From: Aquilaria yunnanensis
Lineage: Eukaryota > Streptophyta > Magnoliopsida > Malvales > Thymelaeaceae
Direction of reading: 5' to 3'
NCBI GenBank assembly: GCA_039654915.1
Contig: CM077599.1
Location: 83,792,001-83,856,000, forward strand
Length of the DNA: 64,000 nucleotides
Shown: positions 50,727-61,823 of the stretch, one piece after another
Numbering within the stretch: the stretch's first letter is position 1
Layout: every line of letters begins with the position of its first letter
Translations under genes and position numbers: made by a program
The notes under the pieces: model-generated
What the model was told of the DNA's origin: nothing
What the model saw: the letters and a program-made list of their open reading frames with translations, nothing else
The model's database searches: none

Positions 50727-51571
50727 ATGTCGCCTAAAGAGGATACCACATATAGGCGCCGACCTGGGAAGGGACCAATGGCGCAGTTCAAGGAAGTCAT
50801 GGAGCCAATACTTAAGGCTCAAAGAAGGAAGGGTTCAAGTTCCCGGGCACAGGATGATGTAGGTGAGTCAACACAAGACACATCAGTGCCAACGACTCAA
50901 TTCCACGCACATCCTAACCCAGCTGCTGGAGGTGGAGGCACGACATCTACACATGGCGTACGAGCACGGCATCTTAATCACCCGATCGTCACTCCTCATC
51001 CCTCAGACGAAGAGATACATATTGATGACATCCCATCATCGATGTCACAAACACCATCCCGAGCTTGGATGAGGATATCCCCATATGGGAACACGTAAGT
51101 CATGAATTATATATAACATATACAAAAGTACTAATACTAGTTACATTACTGTGATAAGTTTTATAATTTCAACTATGCAGATTCATTCCAGCTGCAGCGA
51201 CACGGTATGTGACACCATGTTTCACGACACATTTCAAACCATATTCTGAGTGGTCAACTATATCTTCATTAGACCTTTAACAATGGTGGCATGTTTTTGA
51301 GGTATAACTATTAATATTACTATGATATGATGCATTACTTTTAAAACAACTACTTGCTTTTCCTATGGTATTGAGTTTCAAAAAATTATCATTTACAGAG
51401 GAGCTGTAAGTGGGATCCGATACACCATAATGAGGTGTATCGGGTATGGAATATCTTGGGAGCATAGCATTACAGGAGCATGATGGCAGAAATCAGACGT
51501 GTCAAGGTTCCCGTTAAACGTCGAGCAAAGGCTAACTTTATGCCCGATGAAGCGTATGCGGAAATGAAGGT
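50727..51571 (+). pseudogene. Second CACTA ORF (Ptta/En/Spm-like), interrupted
   Basis: Follows a plausible acceptor (ATGCAG) 144 bp after the transposase stop. It begins MSPKEDTTYRRRPGKGPM, continues to a GTAAG donor near 51098, and a later exon contains MMAEIRRVKVPVKRRAKANF then MPDEAYAEM, the pattern of plant Ptta/En/Spm proteins. The gypsy LTR cuts it at 51572. Confidence 0.65.
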
Positions 51572-52260
51572 GATGCCCTGAGACATCTTCGCTAGAAGGC
51601 ATGGTGACTTCCGGGAGGACTTCCTGTGGAGGAGAGTGTCTGGAGTTGAAATTTCCCGGGGGAATGTGCCTGAAAAGCTCAGAGAAAAGGGTTAGGAGGT
51701 CCCCGGGGTGCTTTTCCGGGGAGGAGCCTCCGACGCCCAAGTCAGTTTCCTGAGAAGGTGATGGGGAAGCACTAGAGTTTTCAGTGGGCTTGCCTGTATT
51801 TTCTCAAGGAGGAGGAGTCTAGCCCCTTGCCAGGGTCTGTTCCCTGGTATTTATAGAGAAGCCCAGCCCGTTCAGATGACGACACGTGTTCGGTCGGATG
51901 TTCTCTGAGTTTCTGGGCTTAGGGGGCGAGTAGCTGATGACAGGCTCCTTGAGCCTTGAACCGAGACAAGTCGTGACAAGACCTGGACGGCGTCGGCGTG
52001 TCATATCGCCGTTTAAGGTGACATGTAGCATCTGTGGGCAGCATGTCAGAGGCTCTTTAAATGCTCATGCCGTACTCCCGAGGTCCTCTGGGCGAGGTCG
52101 TTCTTCGACACGGTCGCCCCTCTTCGGGAGTTATACTCGTGTTTTTGGGGGGTTCCCTTGTTCGGAGGTTCCACCTTTGGGGAGATTCTCTTCTGCTTGC
52201 GATAGCTAATCCTCTGTGACCGAAGGCGATCCGTTCGGTCCCCCGAGGGAGCCGGCATCA
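51572..52260 (-). repeat. 3' LTR of the gypsy element
   Basis: Begins TGATGCC and ends GGCATCA on the plus strand, a 7-bp inverted terminus. Its first roughly 400 bp match 61424-61823. The right end was chosen on the inverted terminus alone. Confidence 0.8.
51846..51856 (-). promoter_or_regulatory. LTR TATA box (3' copy)
   Basis: The minus strand reads CTATAAATACC. The same box is at 61696-61706 in the 5' LTR, which would drive Gag-Pol. Confidence 0.6.
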
Positions 52261-52835
52261 TCTTTGCGATACCTGGCGTTCTAGCCGAAGTTCCAAGTTC
52301 GGGGTGCTTGGCTCTGTTACTTCTGAGGTTGGTGATAGTGTCTCTTTCGGGTGACGCCAGGCTTCCTGATCATACTTTCGGCAGGAAGTACGCATTGGGA
52401 GAGGAGATGGTTCTTCGGCTATCACAAGCCCCCCTCCAGAAAGCCGAAGTGGGAACTTCGGTTTAGCAGCTTTCAAATGGAGTACTTCGGGGCCTTGGGT
52501 ATAGCACTCATGCCGAAGGTGCACCTTTTTTCCGAAGATGCGGGTTGTTTAAACATAGCTCGTATTTTGGTGTCTCCGGGGTAACCTACTTCTTTGTTTT
52601 TGTAGGTCTGTGAAACGTCACGTCTCGTAACCAGACGTGTCAGTCTGGAGCGACGCGCCGTCTGTCAGAAGGCGTGTCCCTCTTTTGGCGCGATGGCTGA
52701 CACGTGGCAGCTTTTTATTGGCTGGGGGTTGCATTGGTTACAGCGGGCGTGCCTTTTTATGCTTAGCAAGCAGTTATGGCGACTCCTTGCCTTCGCGCAG
52801 CATTTATGACGCCGTTTTGCTTATCCTCCCTCGCC

Positions 52836-52845
52836 CTATATATAC
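52836..52845 (+). promoter_or_regulatory. TATA box for the antisense ORF
   Basis: CTATATATAC on the plus strand followed by a TC-rich stretch, about 260 bp before the ATG at 53104. It is outside the LTR as delimited, so the antisense gene may have its own promoter. Confidence 0.5.
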
Positions 52846-53103
52846 TCTTGTTCCTTCATAACCCCTTTTACTTCTCCTTTTGCTCTCCTCTGTCTTTCAA
52901 GTACTCCTGCCTTCTTTCTTGCTTTTTTCGGCGGTGCTGTTTAACGGTGTCTTTCCGGCCACCTTTCATGATGGCGTTTTCAAATCCAGATTTTGGCAAA
53001 TCATTTGGTGGGTTTTTGATCTCCAAAGTCCTCTAATTTTTGCTTTTTCGAGCTTTTTCGAACTTGTTTTTTGCCTTTTTCTGAACTCTTTTTTCAGCCA
53101 ATC

Positions 53104-55487
53104 ATGCCTATCCCCGAGAGCTGGCAGCCTCTTCTTTCCCACCCTTGTTGCACCACTCCTGCAAAACTAGAGAAATGGAAGAAGAAATTCTTCCTTCCCT
53201 CCTATGTCACTACGAGTTTGCCACGTTCTGACCAATTTAGTTTTTCAAACCGTAGTGACGAGGTTACCATTTTCCGAGCCCAGCTGAAGGCCGGACTTCG
53301 GTACCCTCCGCCGAAGATGGTTTGCGAATTTTGCCATTTCCATGGCATTGTCGTGAACCAACTTCCACCGAACTCGTACTGCTACTTCATCGCCTTTCTT
53401 TGTATGTGTGGCGTTTTCAAAATAGAACCCCACTTCATTCTTTTTCTGCAGTATTATAAGCTCTTCGTGGTCCCGAAGGGTGGCTTCTACTTTATGCTAC
53501 CTCGGGGATCAGGGAGCAAAAAATATAAGTTCACCTTTGCCAACAAGGACAGCTGGCGAGGGTGGCAACAAAAGTTCTTTTTTCTGAGGAAGGAGGAGGC
53601 CTGGTCGCATGTTCCGACCAAATGGGCTCGGGGAAGGCTGGAGATGGACGTCATTGACCCGAGGATACTGCTAACTCCCGAGTTGGCACCTATCTTCGTG
53701 GACTTCGACAGACGGATCTGAGCTGTCTCCGACTGGGATTCCGAGGTCCCTTCACGCCCTCTTTACCCCTTTCCCATTAACTGGAAGTTGATGACCGAAG
53801 AGGTCCTTCGGGAGCTAAAGATGGTAAAGGAGCACAAAACGGACCTCGGGATGCCGGCTCCTGCCATTGCTGGGAAAGACTCCTGGCTGGTGAAGCTTCT
53901 TCGGAAGGAAGAGTCTTACGAAAGTTTTTATGAAAGTAAGTTATCTCCAAATTCCTTTTCTATATTTTCATCCTGGACTCACACTGATGTCTTCTTTCCT
54001 TTTCAGAGATGGGCGACGACAACACTGCCTTCTACAAATCGCTTTTCCTCGGGCAATCCGAGAAAGGTGAGCAGACGAAGAAGGCCATCTCCCGAAGACG
54101 GAAGACATCTGGTGCTATGCCATCTGCGGCAAAACGGGGGAAGAAGGATGCGCTCCCAAAAATTTCCAGGGAGGTGGGCGAAGAGTCCGAGGCTGCTGCT
54201 GTTTCGCCGGCCGAGGTCATTGCTGACCTCACTGCCCAGAGTCCCACTCCTTCGGCGACCCTTCTGGGTGCTTTGGTAAAGGCCCCTTCTGCCGAAGAGC
54301 GACGTAAAAGCAAGGGCAAGGGGATTTCTACCGAGGAGGCTCGGGCTTCCGACGACGACGTCACCGAGGTGCCAGCAAGTTTGTTTTTCTATCAGACTGT
54401 GGTGCCTTCTTTTTTGTGGGTTTTGAGATTTTTCTTGCCTTGAAAAATTTTTTTGTTTTTGTCATGCAGGGGAGATATCATCTCCGGGTTGGGTGGTCGA
54501 GCACGCCCGTATCTCGAAGGGGAAGGTCCCGAAGGAGCCTTTTTGGACGTTTACGGAGGACATGAATTTGTACTCCGGAGACTGCCAGCAAATGGCTAAG
54601 GAGATCTCAAAGGGGGTGCTTACTGAGGCCTCCTTCAAGGCCATCGCGGAGGCTCACCCTGATGATGACTCCCTTGCCGCGAAGGTGTCTGAGCACACTG
54701 CCCAGGTACGCCTCTCGCCTTTGTGTTTTTTCTTTTGATTTTCTCTAAATGTCTGCCTCTTCTTCTTTGCCTGACTAACTTTGTCTTTGTTTCCCTGCAG
54801 CTACTGGGGTACGCTGGTTTCCTCAGAGTTCGGGTGGCGAGGCAGGCGCTGCTCCGAGCCTCGGCCGTAGCCACCATCGACCAATATAAGGCCTAGTGCT
54901 CGGAACTGGCCACCCAGAACGCACAGCTGGCTCAAGCTGCAGAAAAGGAGGTTGCTGCTGTTCGGGAGGAGTTCCTGAAGGAAAAGGAAGAACTTTTGAA
55001 GGACTCCTCCCAGAAGATTTCTGACCTCGGCTCCCAAGTGGCGGAGCTGATTTCGGCGAACGATGCAGTTCAAAAGGAGAAGTCGGAATCTGAGGCTCTC
55101 CTGGCGAAGGTGCTTGAAGAGAAAGCCACGCTTCAAGCCGAGGTCGAGTCTTTGAAGAACGAGCCGGATAAGAAGAAGGTGAAGGCGCTGAAGAAGAAGG
55201 TCGTGGATCTGAAGGGGGACCTTGAAGACCTCGGTGTCGAGAAGGACAAATCTGACCAGATGACCAAAGTTGGTTTTCAGGACGGGTTTTGCCTTGCTCG
55301 GCATCAAGTTCTTCAAAGGTTCCCAGACTTGGACCTTTCTTTTTTGGAGGCTCTGAACATTCCCGAGGGGCCTCGGTGGTCTTGGTCCAAGATTGAACAT
55401 CTGAGCCTGCCCCCTTCGCTTCCGGCGCGGAAGGTTGTGGAGAAGGACGCAGGAGCTGGTGGCTCCCGGGACGCCGAGAATCCTTAG
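53104..55487 (+). pseudogene. Antisense spliced ORF of the gypsy element (gypsy-type 'Transposase_28'-like, coiled-coil tail)
   Basis: Runs opposite to Gag-Pol. Probable exons: 53104-53935, 54007 to about 54376, about 54477-54704 and 54801-55487. The N-terminal part (ITIFRAQL-like VTIFRAQLKAGLRYPPP, LPPNSYCYFIAFLC, YYKLFVVPKGGFYF) resembles plant proteins listed as putative gypsy-type transposon (Pfam PF04195). The C-terminal part is a long Glu/Lys/Leu coiled coil ending in FPDLDLSFLEALN. The role of such ORFs is unknown. Two in-frame stops (TGA at 53719 and TAG near 54895) break it. Exon 2/3 borders are uncertain; a further 5' exon is possible. Confidence 0.75.
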
Positions 55488-55953
55488 TTTGTTCTAGGGC
55501 CCCTTGCCTTATTTTCCTTTTCTTTTGTACTTCTTCTTCTGGCAATCTTTCTTCTTTGTAAGCAAATTTATCTTAATAAGAGACTTTTTTAGAAACTTTG
55601 GCTAAGTATCTTTGCGAGATTTTTAGTTTCCCTTTGTCCCGAACTCATTCGCTCAAGAGACTTCGGAAAACTTTGTCTGCGCTTAGCATGGCGACCTTCT
55701 TCGTGAAATCTTGACTTGTACAACTTATGCCCAAGAATTTTGGCTAAGTCCTTTGCGAGATTTTTTGTTTCCCTTTGTCCCGAACTCATTCGCTCAAGAG
55801 ACTTCGGAAAACTTTATCTGGTCGGCCACTTTTGCGGAATTTTGCACCTCTTATGCTAGCTTGCGCTTCTTTTTTTTTTTTTTTTTGGCTAAGAAACTTT
55901 CATACTTAGAGAATTTTTGTAACTTGTACAGCACAATCTTCTTCGCCGAGATC
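55488..55953. other. Convergent 3' ends of the antisense ORF and Pol
   Basis: Non-coding. It holds two copies of an 85-bp unit about 141 bp apart and a poly-T run near 55870. Transcripts from both strands would meet here. Confidence 0.6.
55596..55822. repeat. Tandem duplication (two 85-bp units, 141-bp period)
   Basis: Both units contain CTTTGCGAGATTTTT, GTTTCCCTTTGTCCCGAACT and CATTCGCTCAAGAGACTTCG. They start near 55596 and 55737. Confidence 0.9.
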
Positions 55954-58900
55954 CTAACTATAGAATTTTCTCAAGGAGTCCGAATGCCACGTATTTTTTA
56001 ATTCTATACCTTCGGAATCGTCGAGCTTGTACACCCCTTTTCGTACATCGGCAAAGATCAGATAGGGACCTTCCCCGTTCGCGCGAAATACCCCGTGGGA
56101 TGGCCTATGAGGTGCAAATTCAGCCTTTCGGAGAACGAGGTCTCCTTTCTTTATTCCTTTTGGCCTGGCACGCAAGTTTATAGCCGTGGCCACTCTCTGC
56201 TGAAAAGCTTTTCTTCTCAACTCCACTATTTCTCTGTGTTCGCTGACGAGGTCGAGCTTGGTTCTTAGGCCGAGGTCATTTCTATTTTCATCAAAAACTT
56301 GTACTCGGATTGATGGTTGTACTACCTCGACTGGGATGATGGTCTCTGTACCGAAAACGAGTGAAAAAGGCGTTTCCCCTGTTGCTCTTCGGGGTGTTGT
56401 TCGGTAGCTCCATAGTACACTTTGAAGCTCTCCTGGCCATTTCCTTTTTGCTTCCCCTAGCCTCTTTTTCAGACCATCTTTTATGGTCCTGTTAGATACT
56501 TCTACCTGTCCATTGCTTTGGGGGTGAGCTACTGGGGCGAAGTGCATTTTTATTCTGAGGTCACTGATAAATTCCTGGAACCCTTTGTCTATAAACTGGG
56601 ATCCATTATCAGTTACTAGTACCCTTGGTATGCCGAATCTGCATACGATGTTCTTCCATACGAACTTCTACACTTCTTTTGCCGAGATAGTAGCCAATGG
56701 TTCCGCTTCGACCCATTTGGAGAAATAGTCTACTGCTACTACACAGAATTTCACGCCTCCGGGTGCTGTTGGGAGTGGTCCTATGAGGTCTATGCTCCAG
56801 ACTGTGAAGGGCCAGGGGTAGTCGGCCGAAGTCACCATTTCCGAGGGTGTCCTCTGGATTTTTGTGTGTTTTTGGCAGTTACCACATTTTCGGACGAACT
56901 GCCTAGCGTCCTTTCTCAGGGTAGGCCAAAAGTATCCTTGGCGCAGTATTACTGCCGCCAGGGCGTCGGTTCCAATGTGTGAACCACAAGCGCCTTCGTG
57001 GACTTCTTCGAGGATCATTTCAGTATCCTCTTCGCCAACAAACCTTTGCAAAGGATTTGCATATCCCTGCCGATACAGTTCTTCGCCTATTAGGAAGAAT
57101 TGCCCAGAGCGTCTTCGCACTTTTGCAGCCTCGATGGGGTCTTCGGGGAGCGCGTTGTTCGCGAGATACCTTTTTATCAGGTCTTTCCAGCCCTTTTCCG
57201 AAGTTACTATGCTCAGTACTTCAATGCTCGGGCGGCTTAGTACCTCGGTGTATGTTTTTTATTTCAACAAGCAGTCTGCTTCGGCGTTATCCCGTCGAGG
57301 TACGTTTTCGATCCGTATGGTGTCGAACTCTCGAATGAGCTTTGTCACCAGTTCGTGATATTTTGCCAAGATTGGGTCCTTCGCCCCATAGTCTCCTGCC
57401 GTTTGCCGAACTACTAGCTGGGAATCGCTGTGGGCTTTTAGATTTCGCACGCCAATTCTTCTGGCTAGGCGTAGTCCTGCTATGAGGGCTTCATATTCAG
57501 CGACATTGTTGGTGACATTAAAGCCGAACTTAATAGCCTTCATTACTTCAAGGCCTTCGGGACCTCTGATAATTACCCCGGCTCCCTGGTGTTCGGACCC
57601 CGAGGCTCCATCGACGTACAAAGTCCATTCTGGCTCACCTTCACTTGGATCTGGATGGCTATCTTCAATGGTAGGTACTTCGGCGATGAAGTCTGCCAGA
57701 GCTTGAGCTTTTATGGCCTTTTGAGGTTCATAAGTGATGTCGTGTTCGCCAAGCTCTATGCACCATTTGGAAAGCCTTTCCGAATGATCAACTTTTCTCA
57801 TGACATCGCGTAGAGGTTGATTGCTTCGGACGATGATAGGGTGAGCCTGAAAATATGGTCGCAGCCTTCTTCCTGCTAGCACCAAGGCATATATAGCTCT
57901 TTGCAACAGAGGGTACCTGACTTCGGCGCCATGCAGGGACTTGCTTACGTAGTAGACTGGCTATTGCTTCGCCCCCTCTTCTTTCACAAGGACCGAGCTT
58001 ACGGCCTTTTCTGTGACGGCGAGGTATAACACGAGGGGCTCTCCCTCGCGAGGTTGCGGCAAAGTGGGCAGACCGGCTAAGTAGATTTTGAGTTCCTCCC
58101 AGGCCTTTTGGCAGTCTTCACCCCAAGGATGGTCATTACTCCCGAGGTTGTCCTCCTTTTTTGCTGCCTTAGTGAGGACTTTGAAGAATGGTCGACACCG
58201 GTCTCCATATCTGGAAATAAACCTGCTGAGGGAGGTTATTCTTCCGGTGAGCCTCTGCACATCTTTTATTGTGGCAGGAGTTCAGAATTCAAGTAGAGCC
58301 TTAATTTTTTCTGGGTTGGCATCAATGCCTCTTTCTGATACCATGTACCCAAGGAACTTTCCCGAGGTCACTCCGAAGATGCACTTTTCGGGATTAAGGC
58401 GGATCCCGAAGGTTCTGAGCTGGTGGAAAGTTTCCTTTAGATCTGCGATGTGGTCGCCAGGTAGTTTGCTTTTGACTATCATGTCGTCCACATATACTTC
58501 CATGTTTCTCCCTATTTGCTCGCTGAAGACCTTGCTCATCAACCTCTGGTAGGTGGCTCCTGCGTTTTTGAGCCCGAAGGGCATCCTGATGTAGCAGTAT
58601 GTTCCTCCCTCAGTGATGAAGGCGGTTTTTTCTTCATCTTTAGGGTCCATTCTTATTTGATGATACCCACTAAAGGCGTCTAAAAAAGTTAGGAGCCCGT
58701 ACTCGACAGTTGAGTCTACCAATTGGTCTATCGGTGGGAGAGGGTATGAATCTTTCGGGCAAGCATCGTTCAAGTTTCTGAAGTCGATGCACATCCGGAG
58801 TTTGCCGCTTCCTTCTTTTGTGGCAACTACCACATTGCTTAACCATTCAGGGTACTTGACCTCCCTGATGACGTCGGCTTTTAACAGTCGTTGGACTTCG

Positions 58901-61590
58901 GTTTTGACAAAGTTACTTTTATGAACTGAGATGCCTCGCTTCTTTTGCCGGACAGGCTTTCCTTCCGGACTTGCTTTGAGGTTATGTTGAATTATGTCAG
59001 GGTTTACCCCTGGCATGTCTTTCGGTGAGTAGGCAAACAGATCTTTATTTGTCAGTAGAAAAGATACAAGTTTTTCCTTGTCACCTTCAGCCAAGTTTTT
59101 CCCTATTCTGGTATTTTGGCCTGGGACAAGTTCTACTTCTTCCATTTCCGCCTTCGCGGCATTCTCTGCCTCGTCCTTTTTTGGCGCTTTTGCTTCCACA
59201 GCTTGTGCCAAGTTGTTTGCTGGAGCCTTTCGTGTTTTGACGAACACCTTCTTTACTTCGCCTTGATCTATGAAGATTTCCGCATCTCCATCCTTGGTGG
59301 CGAAAGTGACGGTTAAGTACTTCACATCAGGGCGAATATGCAGGTTTCCCTGTGTCTGTCTTCCAAGGATGGCGTTGTATGATGAAGGGACTTCTATAAC
59401 GATGAACCTTGCCATTGTGGAGGCGTATAACTCTGCTGTCCCAATGACCGAAGTCCCTTTCAGCATCAAAGGGAGATCGATCCATCCGAGGACAGGCAGT
59501 TCGGACGGACCTACCCCGAAGGTAAGCGAGGTGACGGGCTTGAGGTTGCTGCTAGATACACCTAACCTCAGTAGCAAGTGTGAAAACAGGACGTCGGCAT
59601 TTGATCCGTCGTCAAGCAGCACTCTCTTGATGTCCCAGTTTCCTATTCTCGCCATGATCAATAATGGGTCGTCATGGGGAAAAATGATGGCGGAACCATC
59701 CTTTCGGGCCAGCTTTTTTGTTGGACTTTGATACTCCATGACTACTATTTCTCTGGCCTTCATCTTTCTTTCTGAGGATGGTAGCCCCGTCATAATCGTT
59801 TGTATGATTCCCGCTGGAGGTGGGGCGCGCCTTTTCGGACTTCGGTTTCTCCGCCTGTCGAAGTCGTAGTCCTCATCTTCTGCCTTCCCTTCCTCCTCCC
59901 TTCTCCCTTTCGGGGAAGGCATGCACAGATAGGGCCGAAGTTGGCCCTGTTTTATCAGCGACTCTATATACTTTTTCAATTGGAAACAGTCTTTGGTGTC
60001 GTGGCCGTGGTCGCGATGAAACTGGCAGAACTTCTTCATATTCTTTCTGTTGTCGGCGGTCATGGCCCGTGGCCGCTGAACCTGAGTTCCCTACCTTTCC
60101 ATTGTCATGAGGATATTGGTCCTTGTGGTGTTCAGGGGTGTGAAAATGGGGAGTTTCCTTCCTCTCATTCTCCGAGGTCGGCCTGCCTGTTCGGTGGGAT
60201 ACCGGGTTTGCTGGTTGGACCCTTCGGCCCGGGTGTGATCGGACTTCGGTCCGCTCATTCTCAGTTCTTCGGCTGTCATGTGCTGTTCGGCCCTTTGGTA
60301 AAATTCGCCCAGCGTGTCCGGGGGGTCCTTGGAGAATTCGTAGAATAGCTGTGAGTCCCTCCGAAGGCCCTGTGTCATCGCGAGGATGCGTACTTCGGGC
60401 CGAAAGTCTGGGACACTCAAAGCCTCTCTGTTAAATCTCTCAACATAGTCACGGATGGTCTCTCCTATTCTTTGCGTTATGTCGAACATCTGAACCGGCA
60501 TCTTCGCCGTTGGCCGACTTCCGATAAACTGCTGCGTGAAGGCTGTGGATAACTCCTGGAACTCCGTGATGGTTCCTGGGGCCAATGAATTATACTAGGC
60601 TGTTGCTGGCCCAGTGAGAGTGACCTCGAAACATTTGCACAAGGTAGCGTCGTCAGCACCATGCATCATCATGCTGCATCTGTACTTGGTCAGATGGCCC
60701 TGTGGATCAGTACGGCCATCATAAGTTTCCAGCCGAGGTACTCTGAAGTCACCTGGCATGGCTGCCTCAACTACATCTGGGGTGAATGGGGACTCATCCC
60801 CACAAAAGGTTCCATACAGCCTAGCCCAGACGGGTTTGCGGGCCACCTGTTTCTCTACTCTGTCCAACCTCGCCAATATCTTTTCCATAAGGATCGTGGC
60901 GCTAGGTTCCTCTTCTGGGAGGGGAGATTGTTGGTGCCTCTTCGGAGGGTGAGTCCGGCGCTAAGAGGATGGGGACCTTGCCTCAGGTGACTGGCTCCTC
61001 CTGTGTGTGATTTTGGGTCGTCTTGACCCTGCTTGTCCCGCGAGCCGTGCCCCGAGGGGCATGTTTTCCGTTGAAGACTCCTCTCGTGGGTCTCCACATT
61101 CCAAACTACGATGGGTTGGTTTGGGACTTTTTTCCCGAGGGTGTGTTGGCGAAAGAGGTCTTTGGGCTTGAGCTTGTTGGGGCCACCTTCGGTCCATCTG
61201 TTGTGTCATTTCAGCCACAACAGAACATTGAAAGTCGCGCAGAAAGCTCATGGTTATGGCCAGAGGACGCTCTTCCTCAGGCGTGGAAGTCCCTAGGAGG
61301 GCTTGCTCAGTGGCCGGTTGGACTTCAGGCGCGGATGGGGACCTCGGGAGTCCCTTGTCCTTAGAACGCCGAGTCTCAATGACGGTGACCCGACGATGGG
61401 TTCCCACAGACGACGCCAAATGATGCCCTGAGACATCTTCGCTGGAAGGCATGGTGACTTCCGGGAGGACTTCCTGTGGAGGAGAGTGTCTGGAGTTGAA
61501 ATTTCCCAGGGGAATGTGCCTGAAAAGCTCATAGAATAGGGTTAGGAGGTCCCCGGGGTGCTTTTCTGGGGAGGAGCCTCCGACGCCCAA
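55954..61590 (-). pseudogene. Gypsy Gag-Pol, one frame with seven stop codons and no frameshift
   Basis: A single minus-strand frame runs from 61590 to TAA at 55954, broken only at 60961, 60595, 60091, 58282, 57961, 57259 and 56668. Gag ends in a CX2HX4HX4C knuckle (CQFHRDHGHDTKDC). Protease: LLDDGSNADVLF. RT: FLDAFSGYHQIRM and YVDD (58500). RNase H: YYVSKSLHGAEVRYP. Second RNase H: LYVDGASGSEHQGAG, with NVAEYEAL and SDSQLV. Integrase: CGNCQK, WSIDLIGPLP, TDNGSQF, NGQVEVSNRTI. No chromodomain. The ATG at 61590 lies inside the 5' LTR and the frame stays open across the primer site; a later ATG near 61260 is the conservative Gag start. Not functional as read. Confidence 0.93.
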
Positions 61591-61823
61591 GTCAGTTTCC
61601 TGAGAAGGTGATGGGGAAGCACTAGAGTTTTCAGTGGGCTTGCCTGTATTTTCTCAAGGAGGAGGAGTCTAGCCCCTTGCTAAGGTCTGTTCCCTGGTAT
61701 TTATAGAGAAGCCCAGCCCGTTCAGATGACGACACGTGTTTGGTCGGATGTTCTCTGAGTTTCTGGGCGTAAGGGGCGAGTAGCTGATGACAGGCTCCTT
61801 GAGCCTTGAACCGAGACAGGTAG
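61424..61823 (-). repeat. 5' LTR of the gypsy element, interrupted
   Basis: Starts TGATGCC like 51572 and matches it up to about 61823 (GAGACAGGTAG versus GAGACAAGTCG), then changes to unrelated sequence starting TGTGTAAAGG. On its inner side the minus strand reads TTTGGCGTCGTCTGTGGGAA, the usual place and form of a gypsy primer site (tRNA not verified). Confidence 0.88.
61696..61706 (-). promoter_or_regulatory. LTR TATA box driving gypsy Gag-Pol
   Basis: The minus strand reads CTATAAATACC, with the expected start about 30 bp further on near 61665, upstream of the ATG at 61590. Confidence 0.6.

Larger units (their letters stand above)
44545..51571 (+). mobile_element. CACTA (En/Spm) DNA transposon, 3' part missing or displaced
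   Basis: Starts CACTACTAAAAAA, the classic CACTA terminus, inserted directly into CRK-4 exon 1 (flank TAT). It then has a subterminal array of CCAACGG/CCGTTGG motifs, a non-coding region rich in TAA repeats, a TNP2-type transposase gene with stops and frameshifts, and a second ORF. At 51572 a gypsy LTR interrupts it. The reverse terminus TAGTAGTG was not found in the window. Confidence 0.93.
51572..61823 (-). mobile_element. Tat-type Ty3/gypsy retrotransposon (minus strand) inside the CACTA element
   Basis: The 3' LTR is 51572-52260 and the 5' LTR is 61424-61823 (interrupted). Gag-Pol runs on the minus strand in the order Gag, protease, RT, RNase H, second RNase H, integrase. The extra RNase H before integrase and an antisense ORF between Pol and the 3' LTR are marks of the Tat group (family knowledge). 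The two LTR copies show about a dozen differences in 400 bp, so it is much older than the copia element at 11757. The target duplication cannot be checked because the 5' LTR is interrupted. Confidence 0.92.

Noticed and set aside
51393..51740. Minus-strand 115-aa ORF at the gypsy 3' LTR
   Set aside because: It is the LTR copy of the Gag-leading frame and runs out into CACTA sequence; it is not a separate gene.
52510..52530. TGCACC following a purine tract on the minus strand as the gypsy 3' LTR start
   Set aside because: The GGCATCA at 52254-52260 gives a 7-bp inverted terminus with TGATGCC at 51572 and is the better boundary, though no strong purine tract follows it.
54801..55545. Minus-strand 199-aa and 240-aa ORFs
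   Set aside because: Shadows of the coiled-coil exon of the plus-strand antisense gene; no domain and opposite to a clearly coding frame.
59800..60348. Plus-strand 182-aa ORF
   Set aside because: Antisense shadow of gypsy Gag-Pol.
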